Source: Bacteroides timonensis
GTDB taxonomy: Bacteria; Bacteroidota; Bacteroidia; Bacteroidales; Bacteroidaceae
DNA: 64,000 nt
NCBI RefSeq assembly: GCF_000513195.1
Contig: NZ_CBVI010000134.1
Coordinates: 32,760-96,759, forward strand
Reading direction: 5' to 3'
Part shown: positions 1-8,819 of the stretch, piece by piece
Position numbering within the stretch: position 1 is the stretch's first letter
Layout of the letters: the number at the start of each line of letters is the position of its first letter
Notes under the pieces: model-generated
What the model was told of the DNA's origin: nothing
The model's input: the letters and a program-made list of their open reading frames with translations, nothing else
The model's database searches: none
Translations under genes and position numbers: made by a program

Positions 1-1658
1 TGTATGGCAGACTGAAGCGCAATCGGTGCAAGAAGTACTGCCGTAGCCGTATTGCTAATAAACATAGTCATCAGCGAAGTGGTGAAATAAATACCAGCTA
101 ATAACACATAAGGTCCGTAACTACCTAGCCCGTTTACCAGCGATTGGGACACCAATTCGGAAGCTCCGGTCTTTTCCAGCGCCAACGACATAGGTAACAT
201 AGCGGCAATCAGAACAATACTTTCCCAGTTAATAGTTTTATATGCCGCTTCCACATTTCGGAAACAGCCGGTAAGCACCATCAGCAAACCTGCAATCATT
301 ACTGCCGTTACCGGAGCGACAGGGATGAAATCGAACATCATCATTACCACCATTCCCAACATGATAATGGCGGCAACAGGTGCTTTATGATTCAAGGTTA
401 CTTTGGCAGCCTCAGCAAGCGGTTGTCCGAGTACTACCCAATCAGAGGGATCTTCACTCAAACGCGCTATATTCTCCCATGTCCCTTGCACCAACAGCAC
501 ATCCCCCGAATGCATCTTTTCATCCTTCAGATTCTTCAGGATATACTGACGTTTGCGTTGGATACCCAGAATATTCACCCCATATTTCTCTCTGAAACCA
601 GAATCCTTTACCGGCTTATTGACCAGGTTAGAAGCAGGCATCAATACAATTTCAGCAATACCGATTTCTGTGAATTCAAGTTCATCACTCTTTGATTCTA
701 CGGTGCCTTCTGCATCATGCGTATCCAGTAACTTCAATGTATTTTCTTCTGCAAAGCGCTCCACATTCGCAAAATCGCCCAGTACATACAGAATATCATT
801 CTCCTGGATAATGGTATCAGCAGCGGCCATTTCCTGACTCATCGTCTTAAAGAAATGACGGCGCGAAGAAGATGACTGACGGCGAACCTCCATTATACCC
901 ACATTATAACGTTGTGGAATACCCAGTTCCTGTATGGTCTTTCCAGTTAAAGGAGATCTACTCTCCACTCGTACCCGACACAAGTTCTGGAACAGTTGGT
1001 ACTCTCCTGCCAGCTCTTTCAGTGATTTATTCTTTTTGCCCTTACGATCCTTATCGCCTTTCTTAGTCAGGAAAATTTTGCTCAATGGAATCAGTATCAC
1101 CAATCCAACAGCTACACAAACCAATCCGACAGGAGTAAATGAGAAAAAAGTAAGGGGCGCATATCCAGCAGAAGTCAGTGCTTCCTGAATTACAAGGTTC
1201 GGTGGTGTACCGATAAGTGTCATCATACCTCCCATACTACTGGCAAATGCAAGCGGCATCAGCAGGCGACTGACATTAATCTGTGTTCCCATAGCCATAC
1301 TGACAACAATAGGAAGCATCAAAGCTACCGTTCCGGTATTGCTGACAAAAGCGCCGATGAAGGCAGTCACCAGTACAATAAGAATAAAAAGCTTTAATTC
1401 GCTATCACCGGCTAATTTTAGGATACGACTACTGATCATCTTCGCCAAACCCGTCTGAAAAATGGCACCGCCCACAACGAACAATCCTATCATCATGATC
1501 ACGACGGAATTGGAGAAACCGGTCAATGCTTCCTCCGGAGTTAGAATACCGAATATAATTAGTAACACCAAAGCACAAAGCGCCACCAAATCCGAACGCA
1601 CTTTGCCACTCATAAAGAATATCGCAGAAAGGAATAAAACAATGAGAGTAATATACAT
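1..1658 (-). CDS. SLC13/DASS-family permease with two TrkA-C domains (3' part missing)
   Basis: Inner-membrane transporter of the divalent anion:Na+ symporter (SLC13/CitT) superfamily; the substrate (sulfate, dicarboxylate or similar) cannot be read from the sequence. Reverse translation from the ATG at 1658 gives an N-terminal hydrophobic block containing VALCALVLLIIFGILTPEEA and a GFSN motif. Around residues 210-380 there are two soluble RCK/TrkA-C-like modules (for example LTGKTIQELGIPQRYNVGI and NKPVKDSGFREKYGVNILG). A second membrane half follows with MFISNTATAVLLAPIA, the usual SNTA-type signature of the family. About 552 codons are visible; family members with this layout are near 610-620 residues, so only the last helices lie outside the window. 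A weak -7-like element lies at about 1720-1728. It is divergent from the helicase gene. Confident at family level. Confidence 0.85.
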   Translation of the reverse strand, partial: MYITLIVLFLSAIFFMSGKVRSDLVALCALVLLIIFGILTPEEALTGFSNSVVIMMIGLFVVGGAIFQTGLAKMISSRILKLAGDSELKLFILIVLVTAFIGAFVSNTGTVALMLPIVVSMAMGTQINVSRLLMPLAFASSMGGMMTLIGTPPNLVIQEALTSAGYAPLTFFSFTPVGLVCVAVGLVILIPLSKIFLTKKGDKDRKGKKNKSLKELAGEYQLFQNLCRVRVESRSPLTGKTIQELGIPQRYNVGIMEVRRQSSSSRRHFFKTMSQEMAAADTIIQENDILYVLGDFANVERFAEENTLKLLDTHDAEGTVESKSDELEFTEIGIAEIVLMPASNLVNKPVKDSGFREKYGVNILGIQRKRQYILKNLKDEKMHSGDVLLVQGTWENIARLSEDPSDWVVLGQPLAEAAKVTLNHKAPVAAIIMLGMVVMMMFDFIPVAPVTAVMIAGLLMVLTGCFRNVEAAYKTINWESIVLIAAMLPMSLALEKTGASELVSQSLVNGLGSYGPYVLLAGIYFTTSLMTMFISNTATAVLLAPIALQSAI

Positions 1659-1834
1659 ATAGATATAAAATTTGTCAGTTATTAAACAATTCAACAGTGA
1701 TTTTTGTTCTAAAGCGTTGCAAATATTACAAAAATCAGCACAATGGACAATAGGGTGAATCCTTTTTGAACTAAATAGGCGACAAATATCTCACTAAATT
1801 ATAAATAAAGTATAGATTATTAGCATTATATTTA

Positions 1835-1842
1835 TAACTTTG
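1835..1842 (+). promoter_or_regulatory. -7 promoter element of the helicase gene
   Basis: TAACTTTG fits the Bacteroidetes -7 consensus TAnnTTTG. It overlaps the possible TTG start at 1840, which argues that the true start is the downstream in-frame ATG at 1900. No convincing -33 TTTG is visible. Confidence 0.5.
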
Positions 1843-1899
1843 AATCCGGGAATGATATTATGGGATCACCTCTTTTATCAGTTAAATTCTATAACAACA

Positions 1900-4143
1900 A
1901 TGGGAAACGACAACACAATTACAGGCACCTTCAATGGAACAATCCACCTGGAATACCTGCCATGCATCAATTATGCAATGATGCACAACCATGTGCCTTC
2001 ATGCAATTTCTGCGAACTAATGAACAGTGATGAAGTCGATTGGAACAATATCAAAGTTTCGATAGATGGAGAACTTATTAAGCACTCAGAGAGTATTCTC
2101 GAAGTTATTCCGCACGGACAGAACATTCAAATCAACAACCTGGAAATATCACCTGAAAGTGAAAAATTAATCGAATTGACAGAAGGCATCGATACTATCT
2201 TTCATCTGGTTATTATGATTTCCGGTGAGATAGCCCATCAGCAAACATTTCCCATCAAACTAATGGCATACGATCAGTGGACCGGTTCCAGGATTATGCC
2301 CGAACTCTTAGCTACATTTGTTACTCCCAATCATCCCATACTTTCAAGAATAAGCGTAAAAGCCTCACAATTCCTCGAAAAGTGGACCGGAAACTCTGCC
2401 TTAGACGAGTATCAGACACAGGACCCCAACCGAGTACGTGCACAGATAGCTGCTATTTATGAAGCTCTCCGGTCTGAATCTTTAATATATTCTACGGTTC
2501 CAGCTAGCTTTGAAACTTCGGGGCAGCGTATCCGCTTGGTAGATAATGTACTCACCAGCAAACTAGGTACATGTATAGACCTGACTTTACTCTATGCTTC
2601 CTGTCTGGAAGCCAATGGCATTCATCCTCTTTTAGTCTTGTTGAAAGGACATATATTGGTAGGTGCATGGCTTACAGAAGATATTTATCATCAAACCGTA
2701 GGCGATGATGCTTCCTTTCTACTCAAAGGGAGTGCAAATGGCATCAGCGACATTGTATTAGTAGAGACAACCGCACTGGCATCTTCCCAAAACATTTCAT
2801 TTGAAGAAGCTGCTACAATGGCTCAGAGAGAACTCAAAGAAGAAAACAGATTCGAGCTGTTTATTGATGTATATAGGTGCAGACTGGATAAAATCCGTCC
2901 ATTGCCACAACGCATAAATCATAACGGTGAATGGCAAATAGAAAACAGTGGAATAGAACATGAGAATGTAACCCAAAGAATACACCAACTGGACCGGTAT
3001 GAAATAAAACTGGAGGACAGCAAAGATGAAATAACCAAGCAAATCATTTGGGAAAGAAAACTACTGGACTTTTCTCTACGCAATAATCTGATCAACATCC
3101 GGCTTGGCAGAAGAGTTATACCATTCATATCTTTCGAAATTGATCATCTGGAAGATCATCTGCAAGCCGGAGAAAACTACCAGATATTATCCAGTCCCGC
3201 TAAAAGTAAAATAGAACCGGGTGAGACAGGACTCTATGATTCTTCTTTATGGAAAGAGAATTTGGAAGAATTAGTAATCAGCGAGCTGAGAAACAAAAAA
3301 CTCCGTTCTTATCTGACAGAAAGCGAACTACAGAATTCACTCAAATTTGTATACCGTACATCGCGAACCGCCATTGAAGAAAATGGTGCCAATTCATTAT
3401 TCCTCGTTTTAGGAATCTTGAAGTGGTACGAGTCTCCTAAGAGTGTGAAACCACGCTTTGCTCCTATCTTGCTATTACCGGTAGATATTGTGCGTCGTGG
3501 AGGCTCAAGTGGATATATCATTCGCACCAGAGATGAAGAAATTATATTGAATATAACGCTCGTCGAACTATTGAAACAACAGTTTAGCGTTAATCTTTCT
3601 GGGCTGAATCCGTTGCCGAAAGACGACAGCGGCGTAGACGTGAAAAAGATATTCGCTACAATTCGCACCTGCATCCGCAATATGAAAGGTTGGGATGTAG
3701 TGGAAGAATCCATGTTGGGGCTATTCTCATTCAACAAGTTTGTCATGTGGAACGATATTCATACCAATGCAGACAAATTGAAAGAAAATGCCATTATAGC
3801 CAGTCTGATGGAAAATCGTATTCAATGGCAGGATACGACTCCGGAGATTGACGCCAGAGAAATAGATAGAAATCTTGAACCTATCCATTTTGCCATTCCT
3901 GTTGATGTTGATTCTTCGCAGCTGGAAGCTGTCATTGAATCAGGAGAAGGAAAGAGCTTCATATTGCATGGCCCTCCGGGAACCGGCAAATCGCAGACCA
4001 TTACTAATATGATAGCCAATGCCCTGTACAAAGGAAAGCGTGTGCTGTTTGTAGCAGAAAAAAATGGCGGCACTTTCTGTTGTACAAAACCGTCTGACCA
4101 AGATAGGATTAGATCCGTTCTGCCTGGAACTACATTCCAATAA
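1900..4143 (+). CDS. DUF4011 / SF1 helicase-nuclease, N-terminal portion (frameshifted)
   Basis: First part of a very large protein interrupted by a frameshift at 4052-4066. The N-terminal region begins TFNGTIHLEYLPCINYAMMH. It contains a transglutaminase-like stretch, GTCIDLTLLYASCLEANGIH followed by LLVLLKGHILVGAWL (candidate Cys at about residue 225 and His at about 251). The DUF4011 region comes next (RKLLDFSLRNNLINIRLGRR), then the SF1 Walker A sequence GPPGTGKSQTITNMIANAL. After VLFVAEK the frame changes and the protein ends 20-odd residues later in an unrelated tail. ATG 1900 was chosen over TTG 1840 because the -7 promoter box overlaps 1840. The reading frame continues in the +1 frame from 4064 with no loss of family sequence, so this is one gene with a single extra A, not two genes. 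It may be a real pseudogene, an assembly error in a homopolymer, or a slippage site. Confidence 0.8.
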   Translation: MGNDNTITGTFNGTIHLEYLPCINYAMMHNHVPSCNFCELMNSDEVDWNNIKVSIDGELIKHSESILEVIPHGQNIQINNLEISPESEKLIELTEGIDTIFHLVIMISGEIAHQQTFPIKLMAYDQWTGSRIMPELLATFVTPNHPILSRISVKASQFLEKWTGNSALDEYQTQDPNRVRAQIAAIYEALRSESLIYSTVPASFETSGQRIRLVDNVLTSKLGTCIDLTLLYASCLEANGIHPLLVLLKGHILVGAWLTEDIYHQTVGDDASFLLKGSANGISDIVLVETTALASSQNISFEEAATMAQRELKEENRFELFIDVYRCRLDKIRPLPQRINHNGEWQIENSGIEHENVTQRIHQLDRYEIKLEDSKDEITKQIIWERKLLDFSLRNNLINIRLGRRVIPFISFEIDHLEDHLQAGENYQILSSPAKSKIEPGETGLYDSSLWKENLEELVISELRNKKLRSYLTESELQNSLKFVYRTSRTAIEENGANSLFLVLGILKWYESPKSVKPRFAPILLLPVDIVRRGGSSGYIIRTRDEEIILNITLVELLKQQFSVNLSGLNPLPKDDSGVDVKKIFATIRTCIRNMKGWDVVEESMLGLFSFNKFVMWNDIHTNADKLKENAIIASLMENRIQWQDTTPEIDAREIDRNLEPIHFAIPVDVDSSQLEAVIESGEGKSFILHGPPGTGKSQTITNMIANALYKGKRVLFVAEKNGGTFCCTKPSDQDRIRSVLPGTTFQ

Positions 4144-7100
4144 AGTCACTAAATCCCATTTTCTAGCTCAGCTTCAGAAAGCCATAGAAGTCATTCACAT
4201 TCAGTCTCCAGTCGAGTTTGAAAGCACTTCAATGCAATTATTTGAGCGTAGAAAGAAATTAATCGATTATATGGAAGCATTGCATCACCCCCATGCTTCC
4301 GGTTTCTCTCTCTACGATTGCATTACAAACTATTTATCAATACAGGGAGATGAATTGTCTATCGACTTTTCTCTGTTGCCCTCCATCACCAAGAATCAAC
4401 TGACAGACTTTTACGAAAAGATCCAAGAACTGGATACAGTTTTTCAGATAACAGGGCATCCGCAAGACCACCCGTTAAAGGGACTGGAACCATACGATAC
4501 TTCCATAGAAAGCTCTCAGAAACTACAGGCCGGAATCAGGCGCTTTATAAATTTATTCACTTCGATTACCGCTAACAGAAAGTTGCTTTCAAATAGTCTG
4601 GGAATCTCAATACCTGATAATTGGGATGGGATCAATTGGATGGGCAAGATGTGTACCCAGCTTCTATCCATCCCATATCTGAATAAAACGTTATTGGAAA
4701 TGGGTGGTAATACCGACTTGATAGAAGAATGGAAAAACGTTGTCCTGTCCGGTCGTAAACGAGATCAGTTACAAACCGAACTAGGCAAAGACTATGCACC
4801 CCAAATTCTAGAAGAAAATGCATTTGCCCTTCAGCAAGAGTGGAAAGCTATCGAACTGAAATGGTTCTTACCCAAATTCTTTGCCAAACGTTCTTATTTG
4901 AAAAAACTCAAACTTTACAATACGAGTTTGCAAGCGGTACAAATACCAAGCCTGTTAGAAAAGCTAAATGCTTATCAAAAGAATAATAAAATCATTCAGG
5001 AACAATCTTCCGAATTATCATCTTCTTTCGGCTTCTTAGGAAGAAAGAGCAAAGAGAAATGGGATGATATTGATTCTATACTTAAGAGTCTTCCGACGAT
5101 TTACAATACTTTATCGGAATATGCAGTAATCGTCCAACAACCATTTGCAGAAGTTCTGAATCAATTTGCAAATAAAATCAGCATTGACTGGAACGCATTC
5201 CAGCAGTCTAATGAAAATACATTCAAGCAACTAATCGATACATCCAACGAGTTGAATACGGTCCTCAATGAAATAAAAGGTTTATGCAACATACAACTGC
5301 CGGATAATAATCTTGAAATGAAACTACCGGTTCTACTGAATACTTGGTTAACTCACTTCAATAAGATTAAAGATTGGGGACAATGGTGCATCCGTAAGAG
5401 AGAATTGGAATCCCTGCATTTAACCGTAATTATCAACTATATAACAAATAAGCATAAAAGCGGATCGGAAGCTTCTGATGCGTATATGAAGGGTGTTTAT
5501 CACCAATTAGCTCTAAAGACCGTTGATGCAGACGAAACTTTACGTCTTTTCAACGGGTTGCTATTTGAGGAAATGATCAGTAAATACAAACAGTTGACCG
5601 TAGATTTTCAGGAGTTGAGTAAAAAGGAACTATATTGTAGATTAGCAGCCAAAATACCATCACTGACAATGGAAGCCGCCTCCAGTTCCGAAATAGGAAT
5701 TCTAAAAAGGAACATTTCAAACGGAGGACGCGGCACATCTATCCGGAGAATTATAGACCAGATACCAACTCTGCTGCCCAAGTTATGTCCATGCATGTTG
5801 ATGAGTCCGATATCAGTGGCTCAGTATATCGATCTGAATACAGAGAAGTTCGACCTTGTTATTTTCGATGAAGCATCACAGATGCCTACCAGCGAGGCAG
5901 TCGGTGCAATAGCCCGCGGTAACGCATTAGTCGTAGTAGGCGATCCCAAGCAAATGCCTCCGACAAGTTTCTTCTCCTCTTCACAAGTAGACGAGGAAGA
6001 AGCTGAATTTGATGATATGGAAAGCATTCTGGATGATTGCATCTCGTTATCCATTCCATCCCGTTATCTGACCTGGCACTATCGGAGCAAACACGAAAGT
6101 CTGATTGCTTTCAGTAATTCTCAGTATTACAATGGAAAGCTATATACTTTTCCTTCTGTGGATGACAGAATTTCAAAAGTACGTTTAGTTCAGGTAGACG
6201 GCTCATACGATAAAGGACGTACACGCAGCAATCATGCCGAAGCGGAAGCCATTGTGAAAGAAATACTGAACCGGCTACGTACATCTGAAGTTCCCCAAAA
6301 AAGTATAGGTGTCGTATCTTTCAGCCAGGTACAGCAAAACCTGATAGAAGATATGCTCATTGAGGAACTGAACAAATATCCTGAGTTGGAAGAAAAAGCT
6401 TTCCAAAGTAATGAACCTATTTTCATCAAGAATCTGGAGAATGTACAAGGTGATGAACGGGATATTATTCTTTTCTCTATAGGATACGGTCCGGACAGGA
6501 ATGGCAATGTATCTATGAATTTCGGACCATTGAATAATCAAGGTGGCGAGCGTCGTCTGAATGTAGCCGTATCGCGTGCACGTTATGAGATGATTATCTT
6601 CTCAACCTTACGCTCCGAACAAATAGATTTGAAACGTACAAAGTCCAAAGGTGTGGAAGGCCTAAAGAGGTTCCTTGAATTTGCAGAACGCGGTACCTCA
6701 CCTATTCCGGCCATCCAACTACAGAACCTGCAACAAAGTAATCTTATTACTTTAATTGCACAGGAACTTACTCAGCGCGGTTATAAAGTGGACACTCTGG
6801 TAGGGCGGTCAAACTTTAAGGTGGATTTAGCGATTGTCAATCCGTTGCAACCGGATACATATATTCTGGGAATATTGTGTGACGGCAGGAACTATTATGA
6901 AACTAAGACTACAAGGGACCGTGAAATAGTACAACCGAATGTTTTGCAGATGCTCCACTGGAATGTAATGCGTGTATGGTCCGTCGACTGGTTTGAACAT
7001 AAGGAGAACGTCGTGGAGCGCATTATCAAAAAGCTGGAAGATTTAAAAAACACAAAAGTAGAAGAACAGCCTCCTCTTCCGACAGAGAATAATGTTCTGA

Positions 7101-7693
7101 AAACATTCAGTATAGAGAATGAACCTGTTGTAGAGTTAGTGAACAATCGAGAAAGAGAGTATATATTTGCTGACTTGCCCAATATAGGCTACAGTACAGA
7201 TATCGATACCGTAATGGCTTCCTCCTATCAGGTTAAAAAACAACTTCAACAAATAGTCAAGATTGAACAACCTATAACAAATACTCTGCTATATAAAAGG
7301 ATATTACGAATTTGGAATCTAACAAGAGTTACCACCCGTCTACAGGTATTTATCGACAGTCTTCTTGAAGATGCATATAAAGACCCCTTATCAGGAGATA
7401 CTATAATTTACTGGGAGGATAAAGAGAAAGCTAAAGACTGCGACTTTTACCGCATCAACTCCAAACGCGACATTCTGGATATTCCGATCCTGGAAGTAAT
7501 GAGTGCCGCCCGCTATGCCATAGAACAACAGATATCCATGCCGACAGAAGATCTGAAACGGCTGACTTCCCAACTTCTTGGTTTCAGTAGGAAAGGAAAC
7601 AATTTAGATATGGTAACGGAACATACTATACAATTGCTGATTGATAAAGGAATATTCAGCCACGCGAACGGAATGGTATCCATGAACAATTAG
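4064..7693 (+). CDS. DUF4011 / SF1 helicase-nuclease, C-terminal portion
   Basis: Continuation of the preceding frame; its apparent ATG is an internal codon of the intact family protein (EK-MAALSVVQNRL). It holds the remaining SF1 helicase motifs: LVIFDEASQMPTSEAVGAIA (Walker B/DEAS), VVVGDPKQMPPTSFF (motif III), WHYRSKHESLIAFSN (motif IV), NVQGDERDIILFSIGYGPD (motif V) and ERRLNVAVSRARYEMIIFST (motif VI). A Vsr/MTES_1575-like nuclease domain follows: TLVGRSNFKVDLAIVNP then LCDGRNYYETKTTRDRE and VWSVDWFEHKENV. The C-terminus is a DUF3320-like winged-helix region. Joined to the N-part with one A removed, the product would be about 1,930 residues. The architecture (Tgl-like domain, SF1 helicase, Vsr nuclease) matches a family with members implicated in phage defence, so a defence role is plausible by analogy only. 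No partner genes are adjacent. Confidence 0.85.
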   Translation: MAALSVVQNRLTKIGLDPFCLELHSNKVTKSHFLAQLQKAIEVIHIQSPVEFESTSMQLFERRKKLIDYMEALHHPHASGFSLYDCITNYLSIQGDELSIDFSLLPSITKNQLTDFYEKIQELDTVFQITGHPQDHPLKGLEPYDTSIESSQKLQAGIRRFINLFTSITANRKLLSNSLGISIPDNWDGINWMGKMCTQLLSIPYLNKTLLEMGGNTDLIEEWKNVVLSGRKRDQLQTELGKDYAPQILEENAFALQQEWKAIELKWFLPKFFAKRSYLKKLKLYNTSLQAVQIPSLLEKLNAYQKNNKIIQEQSSELSSSFGFLGRKSKEKWDDIDSILKSLPTIYNTLSEYAVIVQQPFAEVLNQFANKISIDWNAFQQSNENTFKQLIDTSNELNTVLNEIKGLCNIQLPDNNLEMKLPVLLNTWLTHFNKIKDWGQWCIRKRELESLHLTVIINYITNKHKSGSEASDAYMKGVYHQLALKTVDADETLRLFNGLLFEEMISKYKQLTVDFQELSKKELYCRLAAKIPSLTMEAASSSEIGILKRNISNGGRGTSIRRIIDQIPTLLPKLCPCMLMSPISVAQYIDLNTEKFDLVIFDEASQMPTSEAVGAIARGNALVVVGDPKQMPPTSFFSSSQVDEEEAEFDDMESILDDCISLSIPSRYLTWHYRSKHESLIAFSNSQYYNGKLYTFPSVDDRISKVRLVQVDGSYDKGRTRSNHAEAEAIVKEILNRLRTSEVPQKSIGVVSFSQVQQNLIEDMLIEELNKYPELEEKAFQSNEPIFIKNLENVQGDERDIILFSIGYGPDRNGNVSMNFGPLNNQGGERRLNVAVSRARYEMIIFSTLRSEQIDLKRTKSKGVEGLKRFLEFAERGTSPIPAIQLQNLQQSNLITLIAQELTQRGYKVDTLVGRSNFKVDLAIVNPLQPDTYILGILCDGRNYYETKTTRDREIVQPNVLQMLHWNVMRVWSVDWFEHKENVVERIIKKLEDLKNTKVEEQPPLPTENNVLKTFSIENEPVVELVNNREREYIFADLPNIGYSTDIDTVMASSYQVKKQLQQIVKIEQPITNTLLYKRILRIWNLTRVTTRLQVFIDSLLEDAYKDPLSGDTIIYWEDKEKAKDCDFYRINSKRDILDIPILEVMSAARYAIEQQISMPTEDLKRLTSQLLGFSRKGNNLDMVTEHTIQLLIDKGIFSHANGMVSMNN

Positions 7694-7712
7694 GGTTCAT
7701 GGATACTTTTTT
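7676..7712 (+). terminator. Rho-independent terminator of the helicase gene
   Basis: Perfect 12-bp stem GTATCCATGAAC / GTTCATGGATAC (7676-7687 and 7695-7706) with a 7-nt loop, followed by six T. The helicase stop codon TAG (7691-7693) sits in the loop, so the hairpin is partly coding. Confidence 0.9.
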
Positions 7713-7747
7713 CCGAAAGGGAAAACAGGATGAAAAAGAATGTCTAC

Positions 7748-8221
7748 CTAATAGTCTTCGATAGTGGAATTTCCGAATATATCCTTTTTGATAATCTGCC
7801 TGTGCCCTTTACTGTCTTCAATAATGGTATTGCCGAAGATATCTTTTTTGATTGTTTTCTTATTGCCATTATTATCCTCAATAATAGTATTGCCAAAAAT
7901 ATCTTCTTTGATCGTTTTTCTATAACCATTATTATCCTCGATAATAGTATTGCCAAAGATATCTTTTTTAATCGTTTTCTTATGGCCGTTATTGTCTTCG
8001 ATAATAGTATTTCCCAAAATATCTTTTTTAATCGTAATCTTATTACCATTATCATCTTCAATAATCGTATTATCCCAAATGTCTTTTTTGACTGTTTTCT
8101 TTCCCTGATTGACTATCGAATATTCGTAACTATCCTCGATAGAATTAACACTATAGCTCTTCATTATATGGGGAGCTAAAACAAACTGAACTGTAAATAG
8201 GATAAATAGAATCTTTTTCAT
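7748..8221 (-). CDS. Secreted 20-residue tandem-repeat protein
   Basis: A 157-residue protein with an N-terminal signal peptide (MKKILFILFTVQFVLAPHIM). It is made almost entirely of five full and one partial copies of a 20-residue unit with consensus KKTIKKDIFGNTIIEDNNGN. The corresponding DNA repeats every 60 bp. The units alternate basic (KKTIKKD), hydrophobic (IFGNTII) and acidic/Asn-Gly (EDNNG) patches, which suggests a beta-strand/turn repeat such as a beta-solenoid or beta-roll. The product is probably exported to the periplasm or surface. I do not recognise a named family. It is a monocistronic unit with its own -7 box (8245-8252) and converges on the helicase terminator. Near-identical repeats mean copy number could change by recombination. 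Confidence 0.75.
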   Translation of the reverse strand: MKKILFILFTVQFVLAPHIMKSYSVNSIEDSYEYSIVNQGKKTVKKDIWDNTIIEDDNGNKITIKKDILGNTIIEDNNGHKKTIKKDIFGNTIIEDNNGYRKTIKEDIFGNTIIEDNNGNKKTIKKDIFGNTIIEDSKGHRQIIKKDIFGNSTIEDY

Positions 8222-8244
8222 GGCGTATTTCTTTTGGTTTGTAA

Positions 8245-8252
8245 CAAAAGTA
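8245..8252 (-). promoter_or_regulatory. -7 promoter element of the repeat-protein gene
   Basis: TACTTTTG on the minus strand, about 24 nt upstream of the ATG at 8221; fits TAnnTTTG. Confidence 0.6.
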
Positions 8253-8438
8253 ATATGGGAAAATGATAACTAACTGGTGAATTCTATAATTATTGATAGG
8301 GAAAAACCTAAAATTAATACTTTTCATGTGCTACAATCGTATCGTTTTAGGAGGCTCGGACTACATGCGGTCTACATTCGCACGATTTTCCACCCAAATG
8401 GCAGGGTAGCTAAGTTACTGAAGGTCAATAAACAACAA

Positions 8439-8467
8439 ATGCCCCGAGTATTTCTACTCAGGGCATT
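8439..8467 (-). terminator. Terminator downstream of tRNA-Cys
   Basis: Hairpin 8439-8450 / 8455-8466 (ATGCCCCGAGTA against TACTCAGGGCAT, one C/A mismatch) with a 4-nt loop. On the minus strand it is followed by a T-rich tail. It lies 14 bp past the tRNA 3' end. Confidence 0.8.
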
Positions 8468-8480
8468 TTGTTCGTTTTGA

Positions 8481-8551
8481 GGTTCCTGGCGGATTCGAAC
8501 CGCCGTACACGGTTTTGCAGACCGCTGACTAAGCCACTCATCCAAGGAACC
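8481..8551 (-). tRNA. tRNA-Cys (GCA)
   Basis: The reverse complement begins GGTTCCTTGGATGAGTGGC and folds as a 71-nt cloverleaf. It has a 7-bp acceptor stem GGTTCCT/AGGAACC, an anticodon loop CGGT-CTGCAAA-ACCG with anticodon GCA, and a T-arm GGCGGTTCGAATCCGCC. CCA is not encoded. Confidence 0.95.
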
Positions 8552-8573
8552 AATCTTTTCTCATTTGCGGTTG

Positions 8574-8581
8574 CAAAGGTA
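8574..8581 (-). promoter_or_regulatory. -7 promoter element of tRNA-Cys
   Basis: TACCTTTG on the minus strand, 22 nt upstream of the mature 5' end. Confidence 0.75.
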
Positions 8582-8603
8582 GTACATTTTTTGGAAATTC
8601 CAA

Positions 8604-8819
8604 CTATCCGCAGCAATTTTTCTTCTTTTCTTTTTTTGTCACACTACACTCTGCACGCTTCTCATCCATCAATCGCTTTAAGTCACAACCGGTTACGCAA
8701 TTTGCACATGGATTACCATTTTCTTTTGTCCGGCGAAAAAATGCATAAATTCCCCATCCGATCCGGACAATACACAACAGTAACAGGATTGCAACTACCC
8801 ATTGTTGCCAATTCATCAT
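8604..8819 (-). CDS. FeoB-associated Cys-rich membrane protein
   Basis: A 71-residue protein with one N-terminal transmembrane helix (WVVAILLLLCIVRIGWGIYAF) and a cytosolic tail rich in Cys: NPCANCVTGCDLKRL, AECSV and a terminal NCCG. This matches the small FeoB-associated protein that follows feoB in many Bacteroidetes and Firmicutes. It probably helps ferrous iron handling at the transporter, but its biochemical role is not established. Its start overlaps the feoB stop by 4 bp (ATGA), so translation is likely coupled. Confidence 0.9.
   Translation of the reverse strand: MMNWQQWVVAILLLLCIVRIGWGIYAFFRRTKENGNPCANCVTGCDLKRLMDEKRAECSVTKKEKKKNCCG

Noticed and set aside
1840..1899. TTG start for the helicase gene
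   Set aside because: It overlaps the TAACTTTG promoter element; ATG 1900 starts where the recognisable family sequence begins.
4052..4066. Programmed -1 frameshift at the A7 run
   Set aside because: The downstream family sequence is in the +1 frame, and the A-AAA-AAT heptamer would shift ribosomes to -1. An indel or transcriptional slippage explains the layout better.
7748..8180. 60-bp periodic repeats as a CRISPR array, and an antisense 149-codon ORF (7730-8179, plus strand)
   Set aside because: The repeats are contiguous coding units without spacers. The minus-strand frame has a signal peptide, a promoter and a coherent repeat protein; the plus-strand frame is its shadow.
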